In this document: piece by piece, positions 26,313-34,962 of the stretch
Numbering within the stretch: the first letter of the stretch is position 1
Layout of the letters: every line of letters starts with the position of its first letter
DNA from: Desulfosediminicola ganghwensis
Lineage (GTDB): Bacteria; Desulfobacterota; Desulfobulbia; Desulfobulbales; Desulfocapsaceae
Direction: 5' to 3'
Length of the DNA: 64,000 nucleotides
NCBI RefSeq assembly: GCF_005116675.2
Contig: NZ_CP050699.1
Location: 5,217,001 to 5,281,000 of the forward strand
Translations under genes and position numbers: made by a program
Notes under the pieces: model-generated
The model's input: the letters and a program-made list of their open reading frames with translations, nothing else
Database searches by the model: none
What the model was told of the DNA's origin: nothing

Positions 26313-27461
26313 GTGACCAAATCATGCCTTACCGCTTCAAAACAATCAGAAGCCGGACTCGCGGACATTGTTGCCTGCGACTCTGAAATTTGTCTTATCG
26401 ACGGAATAGATGGACGACTGCTTTACCGCGGTTATGATGCCCTTGAGCTTGCAGGAAACAGCACCTTCGAAGAAACCGCCTATCTGCTCTGGTATGGTTG
26501 TCTTCCCCGGCCCACTGAATTCAAGGCATTTCTCTCGGGCTTCATCGGCTCCATGGCTCTGCCTGTAGAGACCGTGATGATTCTCAGGATGTTTCCGAAA
26601 GTCGCCACTCCCATGGAGGTAATTCGCACCGCCGTATCCTCTTTAGGTCACTGGGACCCCGATAGCGGAAACACCGGGCTCGATGCCTGCCTGCGCAAAG
26701 CACAACGCCTCACTTTCCGCATCCCTCTGCTCATTGCCGCTCACCAGCGTCTTCGCCAGGGGCTGGAACCCATAAAGCCCGAACCTGGTCGCGGCATCGC
26801 TTACAACTTTCTCTATACCTTGCAGGGAAAAGCGCCAGACCCGATTCTTGAGCGTGCATTCGATGTGGCTCTTATCCTTCACGCAGACCATGAGCTGAAT
26901 GCATCAACTTTCGCGGCGCGTGTGACTGCCGCTACCATGTCAGATATCTATTCTTCGGTCACCTCAGCCATTGGAGCCCTGAAAGGGCCTCTACACGGTG
27001 GAGCGAATATGGAAGTGATGCAGCTTATCGAAGAAATCGGCACACCGGATAAAGCTGAGCGAATCATTCTCGGAAAGCTGGCAAACAAAATGAAAATTCC
27101 GGGATTCGGTCATCGTGTCTACCGCTGCGAAGACCCACGGGTACGCATGCTCAGGGATTATGCCGACCAGGTTACCAGTTACACCGGCAACACAGTTCAA
27201 TTCGAAATCACCAGGGAAATAGAACGAGTCGTGCGACGTGAAACAATGGTTTTCCCCAACGTCGACCTGTATACAGCCTCACTCTACAACGCCATGGGAC
27301 TACCGCAGGAACTATTTACCCCCATTTTTGCCATCAGCCGGACTGTGGGCTGGACCTCCCATATCCTCGAACAGTGGGCCAACAACAGGCTCATCAGACC
27401 ACGTGCCGAATATACCGGTCACAACAACCTCAATTACATCCTGATGGAGGAGCGCTCATAA
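26313..27461 (+). CDS. Citrate synthase (type II-like, short form)
   Basis: A 382-residue citrate synthase that condenses oxaloacetate and acetyl-CoA. The catalytic residues are in GALKGPLHGGANMEVM (His), GFGHRVYR (His) and FPNVDLYTASLYN (Asp); LHADHELNAST is the adjacent conserved helix. Length matches the 370-390 residue bacterial class. The start is GTG at 26313 after a strong GGAGGAG. A methylcitrate synthase cannot be excluded, since the families are close. Sigma-54 control of citrate synthase is unusual and suggests expression tied to a specific signal. Confidence 0.92.
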   Translation: MTKSCLTASKQSEAGLADIVACDSEICLIDGIDGRLLYRGYDALELAGNSTFEETAYLLWYGCLPRPTEFKAFLSGFIGSMALPVETVMILRMFPKVATPMEVIRTAVSSLGHWDPDSGNTGLDACLRKAQRLTFRIPLLIAAHQRLRQGLEPIKPEPGRGIAYNFLYTLQGKAPDPILERAFDVALILHADHELNASTFAARVTAATMSDIYSSVTSAIGALKGPLHGGANMEVMQLIEEIGTPDKAERIILGKLANKMKIPGFGHRVYRCEDPRVRMLRDYADQVTSYTGNTVQFEITREIERVVRRETMVFPNVDLYTASLYNAMGLPQELFTPIFAISRTVGWTSHILEQWANNRLIRPRAEYTGHNNLNYILMEERS

Positions 27462-27474
27462 CCCTCCTGACGAC

Positions 27475-27505
27475 ACTGCGGCTCCCTGATAACGGATGCC
27501 GCAGT
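27475..27505 (+). other. Hairpin between citrate synthase and the ATP-grasp gene
   Basis: ACTGCGGC (27475-27482) pairs perfectly with GCCGCAGT (27498-27505) across a 15-base loop. No T tract follows, so it more likely stabilises or processes the mRNA than terminates it, which would let citrate synthase and the next three genes share a transcript. Confidence 0.5.
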
Positions 27506-27536
27506 ACTCCGTTGCAAGTAACATATCGAGCATTTT

Positions 27537-29009
27537 ATGAACTCAGTACTCGTCATTATCGACAGCATCGAACAGTGGGAGCCATACTACAAAACTCAAA
27601 GCATCACCACCGCACTGGATTATCTGCAGAGCGAGAATCCCGATCAACATTCTCACCTGATTATTAATCTCTGCAATAACCTCTCGTACCATTCCGAAGG
27701 CTATTATTGCTCACTACTGGCGCAAGCTCGTAAACACAAGGTCATTCCCAGCATCGACACCTTAAACATGCTGGAGGCCGATATTCCGGCAAAGCTGGAA
27801 AGTTCCCTCGTCCGTCATTGTAAATGCAACGGTGAGCTGCCAACCAACCCGATAAACGGCCTGCTGCAGCTCGACATTTATTTCGGCACCTGCGAAGACC
27901 CGCGATTTGAAAAGCTGGCACGCACTATCTTCGACCGCTATCCAGCACCGCTTTTAAGAGCGGAGTTCAGTGCAAACCAGCACTCACATCTCTGTAGCCT
28001 CCGCACTCTGAACCTCGAAGAACTGACAGATCATCAGCAGGACCTTTTCGCCAACGCTCTGGATGCATTCAACAAAAAAGTCTGGAGGGAACCTCGCAGC
28101 AAAAAACCAGCTCGCTATGACCTTGCTATATTCCATGACCCGGAAGAACAATTTCCGCCCAGCAACCGCGCCGCACTCAATTTGTTTATCAATGAAGCAA
28201 AAAAGATGAACATCAACGCGGAACTCATCACCGAAAGGGAATCTTCACGCCTCATGGAGTTTGATGCACTCTTCATCCGACAGACGACTGCGGTAAACCA
28301 CGTCACATACCGCCTCGCCCAGTCTGCCCAGCATGCTGACATGGTGGTTATAGACGATCCGTCGTCCATCATTCGCTGCACCAACAAGGTATTCCTCAAA
28401 GAATTGCTTGATCGTTTTGGAGTCCCGGCACCTCGCTCATGCCTGCTTTTTCGTACCAACTCTTTAAATTATCAGGGCGTTGCGAACCAGCTTGGCCAGA
28501 CAATGGTACTGAAAATCCCCGATGGTTCTTTTTCCGTTGGGGTGAGCAAGGTCGAATGTGAACACGAGTTTAACACCATGCTTGATACGCTCTTCACCCG
28601 CTCCTCAATCATCCTGGCCCAGGAGTTCCTGCCCACAGAGTTTGACTGGCGTATCGGTGTGCTGAATGGTGAACCGATTTTCGCCTGCAAATATTACATG
28701 GCACGTGGCCACTGGCAGATTTACCACCACAAGGCCGGTTGTTCCACCCGCTCCGGCCGGGTCATGACTGTTCCTGTCCATGAGGCACCAAGAAATGTCA
28801 TCCGGCTGGCTTCAAAAGTAGCAGGGGCAATCGGCAAGGGATTATACGGTGTCGACATTAAAACTGTAAAATCCACAGCTGTCGTTATAGAGGTAAATGA
28901 CAACCCCTCCATTGACCACACCATAGAAGATAAAATTCTTGGTAATGAACTCTACCGGATCATCCTTCGCGAGTTTGTTCGACGTCTTAACGCCAAGCGC
29001 AGAGGGTAA
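27537..29009 (+). CDS. RimK-like ATP-grasp ligase with RLAN N-terminal domain
   Basis: A 490-residue protein. The first about 190 residues resemble the RimK-like ATP-grasp N-terminal (RLAN) region; the second half is an ATP-grasp amidoligase. Seen there are NKVFLKELLDRFGVPAPRS (start of the lid), MVLKIPDGSFSVGVSKV (nucleotide-binding lysine and loop), AQEFLPTEFDWRIGVLNGE and the metal-binding end VVIEVNDNPSIDHTIED. Such enzymes join amino acids to peptides or proteins through acyl-phosphate intermediates. The gene is two bases upstream of a GNAT gene, which overlaps a SET gene. In other proteobacteria RLAN ligases often neighbour acetyltransferases; the substrate here is unknown. Confidence 0.85.
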   Translation: MNSVLVIIDSIEQWEPYYKTQSITTALDYLQSENPDQHSHLIINLCNNLSYHSEGYYCSLLAQARKHKVIPSIDTLNMLEADIPAKLESSLVRHCKCNGELPTNPINGLLQLDIYFGTCEDPRFEKLARTIFDRYPAPLLRAEFSANQHSHLCSLRTLNLEELTDHQQDLFANALDAFNKKVWREPRSKKPARYDLAIFHDPEEQFPPSNRAALNLFINEAKKMNINAELITERESSRLMEFDALFIRQTTAVNHVTYRLAQSAQHADMVVIDDPSSIIRCTNKVFLKELLDRFGVPAPRSCLLFRTNSLNYQGVANQLGQTMVLKIPDGSFSVGVSKVECEHEFNTMLDTLFTRSSIILAQEFLPTEFDWRIGVLNGEPIFACKYYMARGHWQIYHHKAGCSTRSGRVMTVPVHEAPRNVIRLASKVAGAIGKGLYGVDIKTVKSTAVVIEVNDNPSIDHTIEDKILGNELYRIILREFVRRLNAKRRG

Positions 29010-29011
29010 TC

Positions 29012-29476
29012 ATGCTTCGTGTCCTACCAGCCACCATTGTTGACCTCGATGCTTTGGAGTCTCTTGAAATGCAGGTGTTTGACCATGATCGTTTTTCGCG
29101 CAGACAATTCAGGCATCTGCTGACCAAAGCTCATGGAATTACCCTGAAGGCCCAGAAACAAAACAATATCATCGGCTACATGACCCTGCTCACCAGAACC
29201 TGTAACCACACCATGAAAATCCACTCCCTTGCCGTGGATAAAAACTCACAGAAATGCGGCGTTGGTACCCTTCTCCTGAGACAGGCTGAACAGGTTGCTG
29301 CAGACTATGAGCGGACAAGTCTGAAACTGGAAGTCTCTGAAGATAACCCGATAGCTTGCCGGCTGTACCTTTCCCATGGCTATACTCTTCAGGGCAGACG
29401 TCCTCACTATTATCAAAATGGCAGCGCCGCGCTTATTATGAAGAAAAACCTCGCCAACCTGGAGCACCAGCCATGA
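29012..29476 (+). CDS. GNAT-family N-acetyltransferase
   Basis: A 154-residue acetyltransferase with the GNAT core: IHSLAVDKNSQKCGVGTLLL is motif A, where the usual Q/R-x-x-G-x-G/A acetyl-CoA loop reads QKCGVG, and NPIACRLYLSHGYTLQGRRPHYY is motif B. It resembles RimI-type enzymes that acetylate protein or peptide N-termini. AGAGGG lies before the ATG, inside the end of the ATP-grasp gene, and the stop overlaps the next start (ATGA), so the three genes are translationally coupled. The natural acceptor is not known. Confidence 0.85.
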   Translation: MLRVLPATIVDLDALESLEMQVFDHDRFSRRQFRHLLTKAHGITLKAQKQNNIIGYMTLLTRTCNHTMKIHSLAVDKNSQKCGVGTLLLRQAEQVAADYERTSLKLEVSEDNPIACRLYLSHGYTLQGRRPHYYQNGSAALIMKKNLANLEHQP

Positions 29477-30060
29477 TCCACCCGAACACTGAAGTGAGAT
29501 ATATTAGCGATAATATAGGATTCGGCCTTTTTGCAACTCACAGAATCCCCATGGGCACCATCACCTGGACCCTTGATCATCTCGATCGCATATTCACCCA
29601 AAAGGAGATGGACGCTCATGATGGACGCTATCAAGAGATTCTGATGAAATACTCTTTCCGCAATAAAAAAGGGGAATACGTGTTCTGCTGGGACAATGGC
29701 AAATTCATAAACCACAGCTTCAACTCAAACTGTTGTTTGACACCATATAACTTCGAAATTGCCATTCGTGACATCGAAAAAGACGAAGAGCTAACGGACG
29801 ACTATGGTTACCTCAACATCATCGAGCCATTTGAGGCGTTGCCCGAAGGCGGGGAGCGTAAAATGGTCTACCCGGACGACCTGCTCCGATATGCAGATAG
29901 ATGGGATAAAAAACTGCGGGCGGCCTTCCCGCTCATAGACAACGTGAGTCAACCGCTCTATCGCTATATTGAAAGTGATATCCGTAATCAGCTTACAGAT
30001 ATCAGAAATGAACAAAGGGAACTGCTCTCAATCATGGAGTGTTACTATCCGGGAGGCTGA
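29473..30060 (+). CDS. SET-domain protein (lysine methyltransferase family)
   Basis: A 195-residue SET-domain protein. The first motif is IGFGLFATHRIPMG, the pseudoknot motif is GKFINHSFNSNC (NHS plus following Cys) and the last is DEELTDDYGYLN, where Asp replaces the usual Tyr of ELTYDY. A C-terminal tail of about 70 residues with two helices follows. SET domains transfer methyl groups from S-adenosylmethionine to lysines. The start is the ATG within ATGA at the GNAT stop; a longer upstream frame overlaps GNAT and lacks similarity. Coupling to an amidoligase and an acetyltransferase suggests a protein or peptide modification pathway. Confidence 0.83.
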   Translation: MIHPNTEVRYISDNIGFGLFATHRIPMGTITWTLDHLDRIFTQKEMDAHDGRYQEILMKYSFRNKKGEYVFCWDNGKFINHSFNSNCCLTPYNFEIAIRDIEKDEELTDDYGYLNIIEPFEALPEGGERKMVYPDDLLRYADRWDKKLRAAFPLIDNVSQPLYRYIESDIRNQLTDIRNEQRELLSIMECYYPGG

Positions 30061-30074
30061 TATCTCCCCCAAAG

Positions 30075-30115
30075 AATGCATGAGCCGCTTCAGCAACTGA
30101 AACGACTCATGCATT
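30075..30115. terminator. Terminator after the ATP-grasp/GNAT/SET operon
   Basis: AATGCATGAG (30075-30084) pairs with CTCATGCATT (30106-30115); the loop contains a small internal pairing CTTCAG/CTGAA. The sequence then continues TTATGTATTT. It lies between convergent genes. Confidence 0.7.
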
Positions 30116-30146
30116 TTATGTATTTATCGAAATAACACCACTGCCG

Positions 30147-31088
30147 TCAGCCAAGGGAACGGACCAGACGCCCAAATCCACCAGGGATTGTGCCGGAAGA
30201 CCAGAATGCACGCCCCTGTTTGAAATCGACAAACCAATACCCGCCAGGTTTCCTTCTTGCCATTACAAAGATGAACGGCTGCTTTTTAGAAAAACAGGGG
30301 TGCAGATGTACACCCTTGTCATTCACCTCAGTCTCCATCAATGACATTGCTTCTTCGAGAGTCGGCAGTCGCCAGTCGTGATAACCGGCAAAGCCATCCA
30401 TGTTCAGTTGCTCAATTTCTTTTCTCTGATGGCGGATAGAATTGATGTCCAAGCCTTCACGCTGCCACATCAACCGGGTCTTCAGATCGATGACCGTATG
30501 CTCGTTACCGCATTCCACCAGGCAGTTATCGAAACGACCGGAAGGATTATGCTCGCTATCATAGAAATTCCATTTCCTGATCAACCCGGCGACATCCTCT
30601 TCCTGGAGATACTCCAGCTCAACAGGCAGATGCACTTTCTCACCACCATAACCGGTGACGCTTACATCCGGCAACGCAGGTCCCATATCCTCAATCTCAT
30701 TCTGGTCAATAACCGGAATGACCAGCGATGAGTTCTTATCATCAAGCACATTCGCTATAAGCCAATCACGGAGCTGCTGGTTGATAGCGAAACTCTGCTC
30801 AAAAAGGGCAACGCTGCCCTGCTCTGAAACACATTTTTTCATCATCTCCATGGGAGCCTTGATTTCAGCTACCACCTTAGCGTGTTTCACGGCCCGCTCC
30901 ATCAGACACAATTTAGGTTCATCACCCCAATCGTCGATAAAGAAGTAATACACGCACTCGCTGTTGTTTCGAACACGTTCACGTCCGCCCCAGGACTCAA
31001 AGGTACCAAAGGTTAACTCTGGCCTCATTTCCCAATCTATTGGACTGATCACCCTGTCTCCGACTGTAACCTTATGAAACATTCCCAT
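30147..31088 (-). CDS. DUF1566 (Lcl C-terminal domain) protein
   Basis: A 313-residue protein without signal peptide. The C-terminal half (about 200-313) is a DUF1566/Lcl_C domain: TVIDLKTRLMWQREG, FAGYHDWRLPTLEEAMSL and the closing WSSGTIPGGFGRLVRSLG are diagnostic. The N-terminal 190 residues show no family I recognise. DUF1566 domains are lectin- or FGE-like folds of unsettled role, often in surface or sensory proteins; here the lack of an export signal points to the cytoplasm. AGGAGGG precedes the ATG at ideal spacing. The gene stands alone, convergent with the SET operon. Confidence 0.8.
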   Translation of the reverse strand: MGMFHKVTVGDRVISPIDWEMRPELTFGTFESWGGRERVRNNSECVYYFFIDDWGDEPKLCLMERAVKHAKVVAEIKAPMEMMKKCVSEQGSVALFEQSFAINQQLRDWLIANVLDDKNSSLVIPVIDQNEIEDMGPALPDVSVTGYGGEKVHLPVELEYLQEEDVAGLIRKWNFYDSEHNPSGRFDNCLVECGNEHTVIDLKTRLMWQREGLDINSIRHQRKEIEQLNMDGFAGYHDWRLPTLEEAMSLMETEVNDKGVHLHPCFSKKQPFIFVMARRKPGGYWFVDFKQGRAFWSSGTIPGGFGRLVRSLG

Positions 31089-31245
31089 AATCCCTCCTAT
31101 ATACAGGTAAAAGTTTAACCTGTTTTTTCACGCTCCCTATGCCTTCAAATTCAATACATGGATGCGCTATACTAACTGTATTCAGTTGTCCATTCTGGTG
31201 ATAACCATTTCGACCTGGAAATGATTCTAATAATTATTCTCAACT

Positions 31246-33351
31246 ATGTCCAAAAAAAATTTACCCTGGGAAATAAAAAGAGGCTATCCACTGCCGCTGG
31301 GGGTGACGACCCTGAGTGAAGGAGTCAATTTCGCCCTGTTTTCGCGAAATGCAAGTACGGTTACTCTGGTTCTGGAGAGCGCATGCCAAGAAGGATCAGA
31401 AACACGTTATGAGCTGCAGCTTACTCCCTCAGAACACAAGACCGGCGATGTCTGGCATATCCTGCTTGAAACCCACGAGTGCGATTTTACCTATGGCTAC
31501 CGGGTCGATAGCGATAAGCCTGCTTCCGGCTCTTGTTTTACCCATGCAGATATTCTGATAGACCCCTACTGCCACGCCCTGTCTCCACGCGCCTGGGGGA
31601 CCAGAGCACAGTACGGCAAAGCGCCGTGCTGCAAAATCATTAGTCACGACTTTGACTGGCAGGATGATCGCCCACTCAAAACCCCTCTTTCCGAAACCAT
31701 CATTTATGAACTGCATATTCGTGGCTTCACCAAACAACTGGCAGAAAACCAGGCGGCGGCTGGTAGTTATGAAGGGTTGATGAAGCAGATCCCATATCTC
31801 AAGCAGCTCGGCGTGACAGCTGTTGAGCTTATGCCCATTACCGAATTCGATGAAAACGACAATGACTTTGTAAACCCTGAGACGGGAGAGAAGCTCAAGA
31901 ATTTCTGGGGCTATAACCCGGTATCCTTTTTCGCCCTGAAATCAGGCTATGCCATTGATCCTGAGAATCATATCAACGAATTCAAGACGCTGGTCAGAGA
32001 ATTGCACCATGCCAACATAGAAGTCATCCTCGATATTGTTTACAACCACAGCGGCGAGGGCGGTTATGACGGCACCACCAGCAGTTTCAGGGGCATAGAT
32101 AACTCAGTCTATTATCTGCTTGATCCAGAAGATCAGAGTTATCTCAACTTCTCAGGCTGCGGCAACACCCTGAACTGTAACCACCCGGTCGTTCGCTCCC
32201 TTATCATTAACTCCCTGCGCTACTGGGTTATTGAAATGCACGTGGACGGCTTTCGCTTTGACCTCGCCTCAATCCTTGGTCGCGACCAGGACGGGAACGT
32301 ACTTGCAAACCCACCGATGATCGAGCAGATAGCGGAAGACCCTGTACTACGGGACACTAAAATCATCGCGGAAGCATGGGACGCGGCCGGCCTGTACCAG
32401 GTTGGCAGCTTTTCCAATGATACCCGCTGGGGAGAATGGAATGGGCGTTTCAGAGACGACGTACGGGCCTTTATGGCAGGCCACGGCGGAATGGTCTCAC
32501 GACTCGCCAGTCGCTTTGCCGGCAGTTCCGATCTCTATCAGGCCAGTAGGCGTGGTCCATTGAGTTCCATTAATTTTTTAACCAGTCACGACGGTTTTTC
32601 GCTCTACGATCTGGTCAGCTATAACCGCAAGCACAACCTGATGAACGGAGAAAACAACCGGGACGGTGACAACCATAACCTCAGCTGGAATAGCGGCCGT
32701 GAAGGCACACCAGTCTCTCCGAAAGTTGAAGAACTGCGGCTGAGACGCATTCGCAGTATGCTGACCATCCTCATGTTTTCCCAGGGAGTGCCAATGATCT
32801 GCGCCGGAGACGAGTTTGCCAAGACCCAGTCCGGCAACAACAACGCCTGGTGTCAGGATAACCCCATCAGCTGGCTCGACTGGCAACTTATGGAACACAA
32901 CAGGGACCTGTTGAGATTTTTTCAGCTCTGCATTGCCCTGCGCCGGAATCACCCGGTTTTTCGGCGGGAAAACTTCTTTGCTACCACAGACTCCAGTACA
33001 CCCAATGTGCCGGAGGAGATTGAATGGCAATACCTCACCCCCGGCGAACAAAACTGGTCAGCTGACTGTCACGGCTTGGGTGTGCTGATCCATGGCAAAC
33101 GTCAACACCTGAGTCGTGACGATGATTTTTTCATCATGATGAACGGTAACATCGAAAAAAAACTTCATTTCATTCCCCCCGATGTACCACCGAATAATAA
33201 CAACAGAAGCTGGTCAAAAATAATTGATACCGCGGCTGTTCCCCCCAAAGATATCATCCCCCGCGGTACTCCGCTTGATAGTGGAATCCGTTCCATTAGA
33301 GTGGCCAACCTGGCAGTGGTCGTCCTGCAGTCTTTGCCGGAGGTCTTGTAA
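31246..33351 (+). CDS. glgX: Glycogen debranching enzyme (isoamylase type, GlgX)
   Basis: A 701-residue GH13 enzyme cleaving alpha-1,6 branches of glycogen. The N-terminal CBM48 starts near residue 15 (GYPLPLGVTTLSEGVNFALFSRNA). GH13 conserved regions follow: DIVYNHSGEG, DGFRFDLASILG (nucleophile Asp), KIIAEAWDAAGLYQ (acid/base Glu) and FLTSHDGFSLYDL. Length matches GlgX/TreX (about 690-720). No ribosome binding site is evident before the ATG. The other glycogen genes are not adjacent, though a GH15 enzyme is 11 kb away. Confidence 0.94.
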   Translation: MSKKNLPWEIKRGYPLPLGVTTLSEGVNFALFSRNASTVTLVLESACQEGSETRYELQLTPSEHKTGDVWHILLETHECDFTYGYRVDSDKPASGSCFTHADILIDPYCHALSPRAWGTRAQYGKAPCCKIISHDFDWQDDRPLKTPLSETIIYELHIRGFTKQLAENQAAAGSYEGLMKQIPYLKQLGVTAVELMPITEFDENDNDFVNPETGEKLKNFWGYNPVSFFALKSGYAIDPENHINEFKTLVRELHHANIEVILDIVYNHSGEGGYDGTTSSFRGIDNSVYYLLDPEDQSYLNFSGCGNTLNCNHPVVRSLIINSLRYWVIEMHVDGFRFDLASILGRDQDGNVLANPPMIEQIAEDPVLRDTKIIAEAWDAAGLYQVGSFSNDTRWGEWNGRFRDDVRAFMAGHGGMVSRLASRFAGSSDLYQASRRGPLSSINFLTSHDGFSLYDLVSYNRKHNLMNGENNRDGDNHNLSWNSGREGTPVSPKVEELRLRRIRSMLTILMFSQGVPMICAGDEFAKTQSGNNNAWCQDNPISWLDWQLMEHNRDLLRFFQLCIALRRNHPVFRRENFFATTDSSTPNVPEEIEWQYLTPGEQNWSADCHGLGVLIHGKRQHLSRDDDFFIMMNGNIEKKLHFIPPDVPPNNNNRSWSKIIDTAAVPPKDIIPRGTPLDSGIRSIRVANLAVVVLQSLPEVL

Positions 33352-33535
33352 TCACAACACCTTTTTTAAGGGTTCGTTCGCCATTGCTTCCCCCTGACAG
33401 TCTGAAAACTCTTTGGCATCAGTTGCCTGCTGTGTTAAGATCCGGCTTCTATTAGATATTTTCTTTTTTTTCTCGCTGTCTGGAAAACATTTGATTTTCG
33501 GCTGGCTCCAATCCACATCCACTGAAATTACCATC

Positions 33536-34087
33536 ATGTCCGCAACTCCCCCGAGAAACAACAACGTAAAGCCCCCTTTCCTGATGATCGGAGATTCCCT
33601 GGTAGCCGGATTCGACTGGCAGAACCGATTGCCTGCCTTTGAGGTATTGAATTTCGGTATTCCAGGATTCACCACCGGTGAACTGCTCACCTCGCTGCCT
33701 CAGATTCAGAAAAAATGCTCCTCGCCCAAACTTATCCTGGTGATGATCGGTACCAACGACTTCCTGATGGGAAATCATGATTTCACGGAAGATCTGAAAA
33801 AAATTGTGGTCTGGCTGAGCAATAGCTACCCGGCAGCGGAGACAATGGTCAATAGCCTGCTGCCGATCCGATGTCCCCATGACCATGAAGCAATAATTGA
33901 GATAAATCGAATAATTGCAGGCATCTGCAGAGACACTGCCAGCTGCTATATAGATGTCTACAGTCGATTTACCAAATCAGATATCGAGCTCTTTGAGACG
34001 GACGGTGTTCACCTCACGGACGCCGGATATGAACTGTGGACAAGAACCCTTTTTGAGTACGTTGCCTTTCTCATGGAAAATGATTAA
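33536..34087 (+). CDS. SGNH/GDSL-family hydrolase
   Basis: A 183-residue cytoplasmic esterase-like protein. Block I is MIGDSLVAGFDW (Ser nucleophile), block II is NFGIPGFTTGEL, block III MIGTNDFLMG (Asn) and block V DGVHLTDAGYELW (Asp and His), so all four oxyanion/catalytic blocks are present. Substrate unknown; the family includes lysophospholipases and carbohydrate esterases. The start at 33536 is chosen because the GDSL fold begins soon after; an upstream frame of 41 codons is in a T-rich region and unlikely. A second, lipoprotein SGNH enzyme is at 53203-53946. Confidence 0.82.
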   Translation: MSATPPRNNNVKPPFLMIGDSLVAGFDWQNRLPAFEVLNFGIPGFTTGELLTSLPQIQKKCSSPKLILVMIGTNDFLMGNHDFTEDLKKIVVWLSNSYPAAETMVNSLLPIRCPHDHEAIIEINRIIAGICRDTASCYIDVYSRFTKSDIELFETDGVHLTDAGYELWTRTLFEYVAFLMEND

Positions 34088-34133
34088 TCTGTCGCGCGAT
34101 GTATAATCAAATATTCGTCCAACAGGAGATCAT

Positions 34134-34937
34134 ATGCAAAGAAAATCCGTACTCTACATAGCAGCCGCATGCATACTTGGCCTGTCTGCCCTGACACCAC
34201 CCAAAACCCAGGCCCAGGAAGTTGCAGGCATAGTCCTGGAAACCATGAACGCTGCGGGCTATACCTATCTTCAAGTTGATAATGGCTCCACCAAAGATTG
34301 GGTAGCCGTACCAGAGACCCAGGTACAAATTGGAGATCACGTAACATACAACAGCGGTATGGAGATGAGTGACTTCCACTCCAAGACCCTGGATCGCACC
34401 TTCCCATCCATTATTTTTGCCGGTGCACTGATTAATGGTACCGACCTCGGTGATGTTCCCGCACAACCTGTCGTAGCCGCAGTAGAGCCGGCACCTTCTA
34501 AAAGCTCTTTCGCAGATGCCGTCGCCCGCGAACAAAACAAGGCTACTGATGCACAGGATGTTCAGGGGGAAGCCAGCCCTGGCAGTACCGGTGCTATCGT
34601 CCCTTTCACTGACATCAAGGTCGAGAAAGCAACCAGCGAAAAAGGATACAGCGTAGAAGAGATATTTGCCAAGGCCAAGGAACTCAATGGCCAGACCGTA
34701 CATGTTCGTGGCAAGGTAGTGAAATTCAACCCTAATATCATGGGCCGGAACTGGGTACATCTGCAGGATGGCACAGGAAACCCCATGCAGAATACCCATG
34801 ACCTGGTCGTTACCACCAGTGATACACCTGATCAGGACTCTATCATTCTCATCGAGGGCAAGCTCTCCGCCAATAAAGACTTCGGCGCCGGTTATAAATA
34901 CGAAGTGATTATCGAAGAAGCACGAATCGTTCAATAA
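34134..34937 (+). CDS. Exported OB-fold protein (NrfJ-like)
   Basis: A 267-residue protein with a signal peptide (cleavage near TQAQE, residue 28). The N-terminal part (VLETMNAAGYTYLQVDN to about 80) and the C-terminal part (VHVRGKVVKFNPNIMGRNWVHLQDGTG) are both OB-like, the latter resembling NrfJ and bacterial OB-fold tDNA-binding-like periplasmic proteins; a Pro/Ala-rich linker lies between them. The function of this group is unsettled; links to c-type cytochrome metabolism are known for some relatives. AGGAGATC precedes the ATG. It may form a transcript with panE 25 bases downstream. Confidence 0.7.
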   Translation: MQRKSVLYIAAACILGLSALTPPKTQAQEVAGIVLETMNAAGYTYLQVDNGSTKDWVAVPETQVQIGDHVTYNSGMEMSDFHSKTLDRTFPSIIFAGALINGTDLGDVPAQPVVAAVEPAPSKSSFADAVAREQNKATDAQDVQGEASPGSTGAIVPFTDIKVEKATSEKGYSVEEIFAKAKELNGQTVHVRGKVVKFNPNIMGRNWVHLQDGTGNPMQNTHDLVVTTSDTPDQDSIILIEGKLSANKDFGAGYKYEVIIEEARIVQ

Positions 34938-34962
34938 TCATTTATCAGGCGGGAGCATTATC

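Noticed and set aside
30147-31088. DUF1566 protein as part of the ATP-grasp/GNAT/SET system
   Set aside because: It is on the opposite strand, beyond a terminator, with its own strong ribosome binding site.
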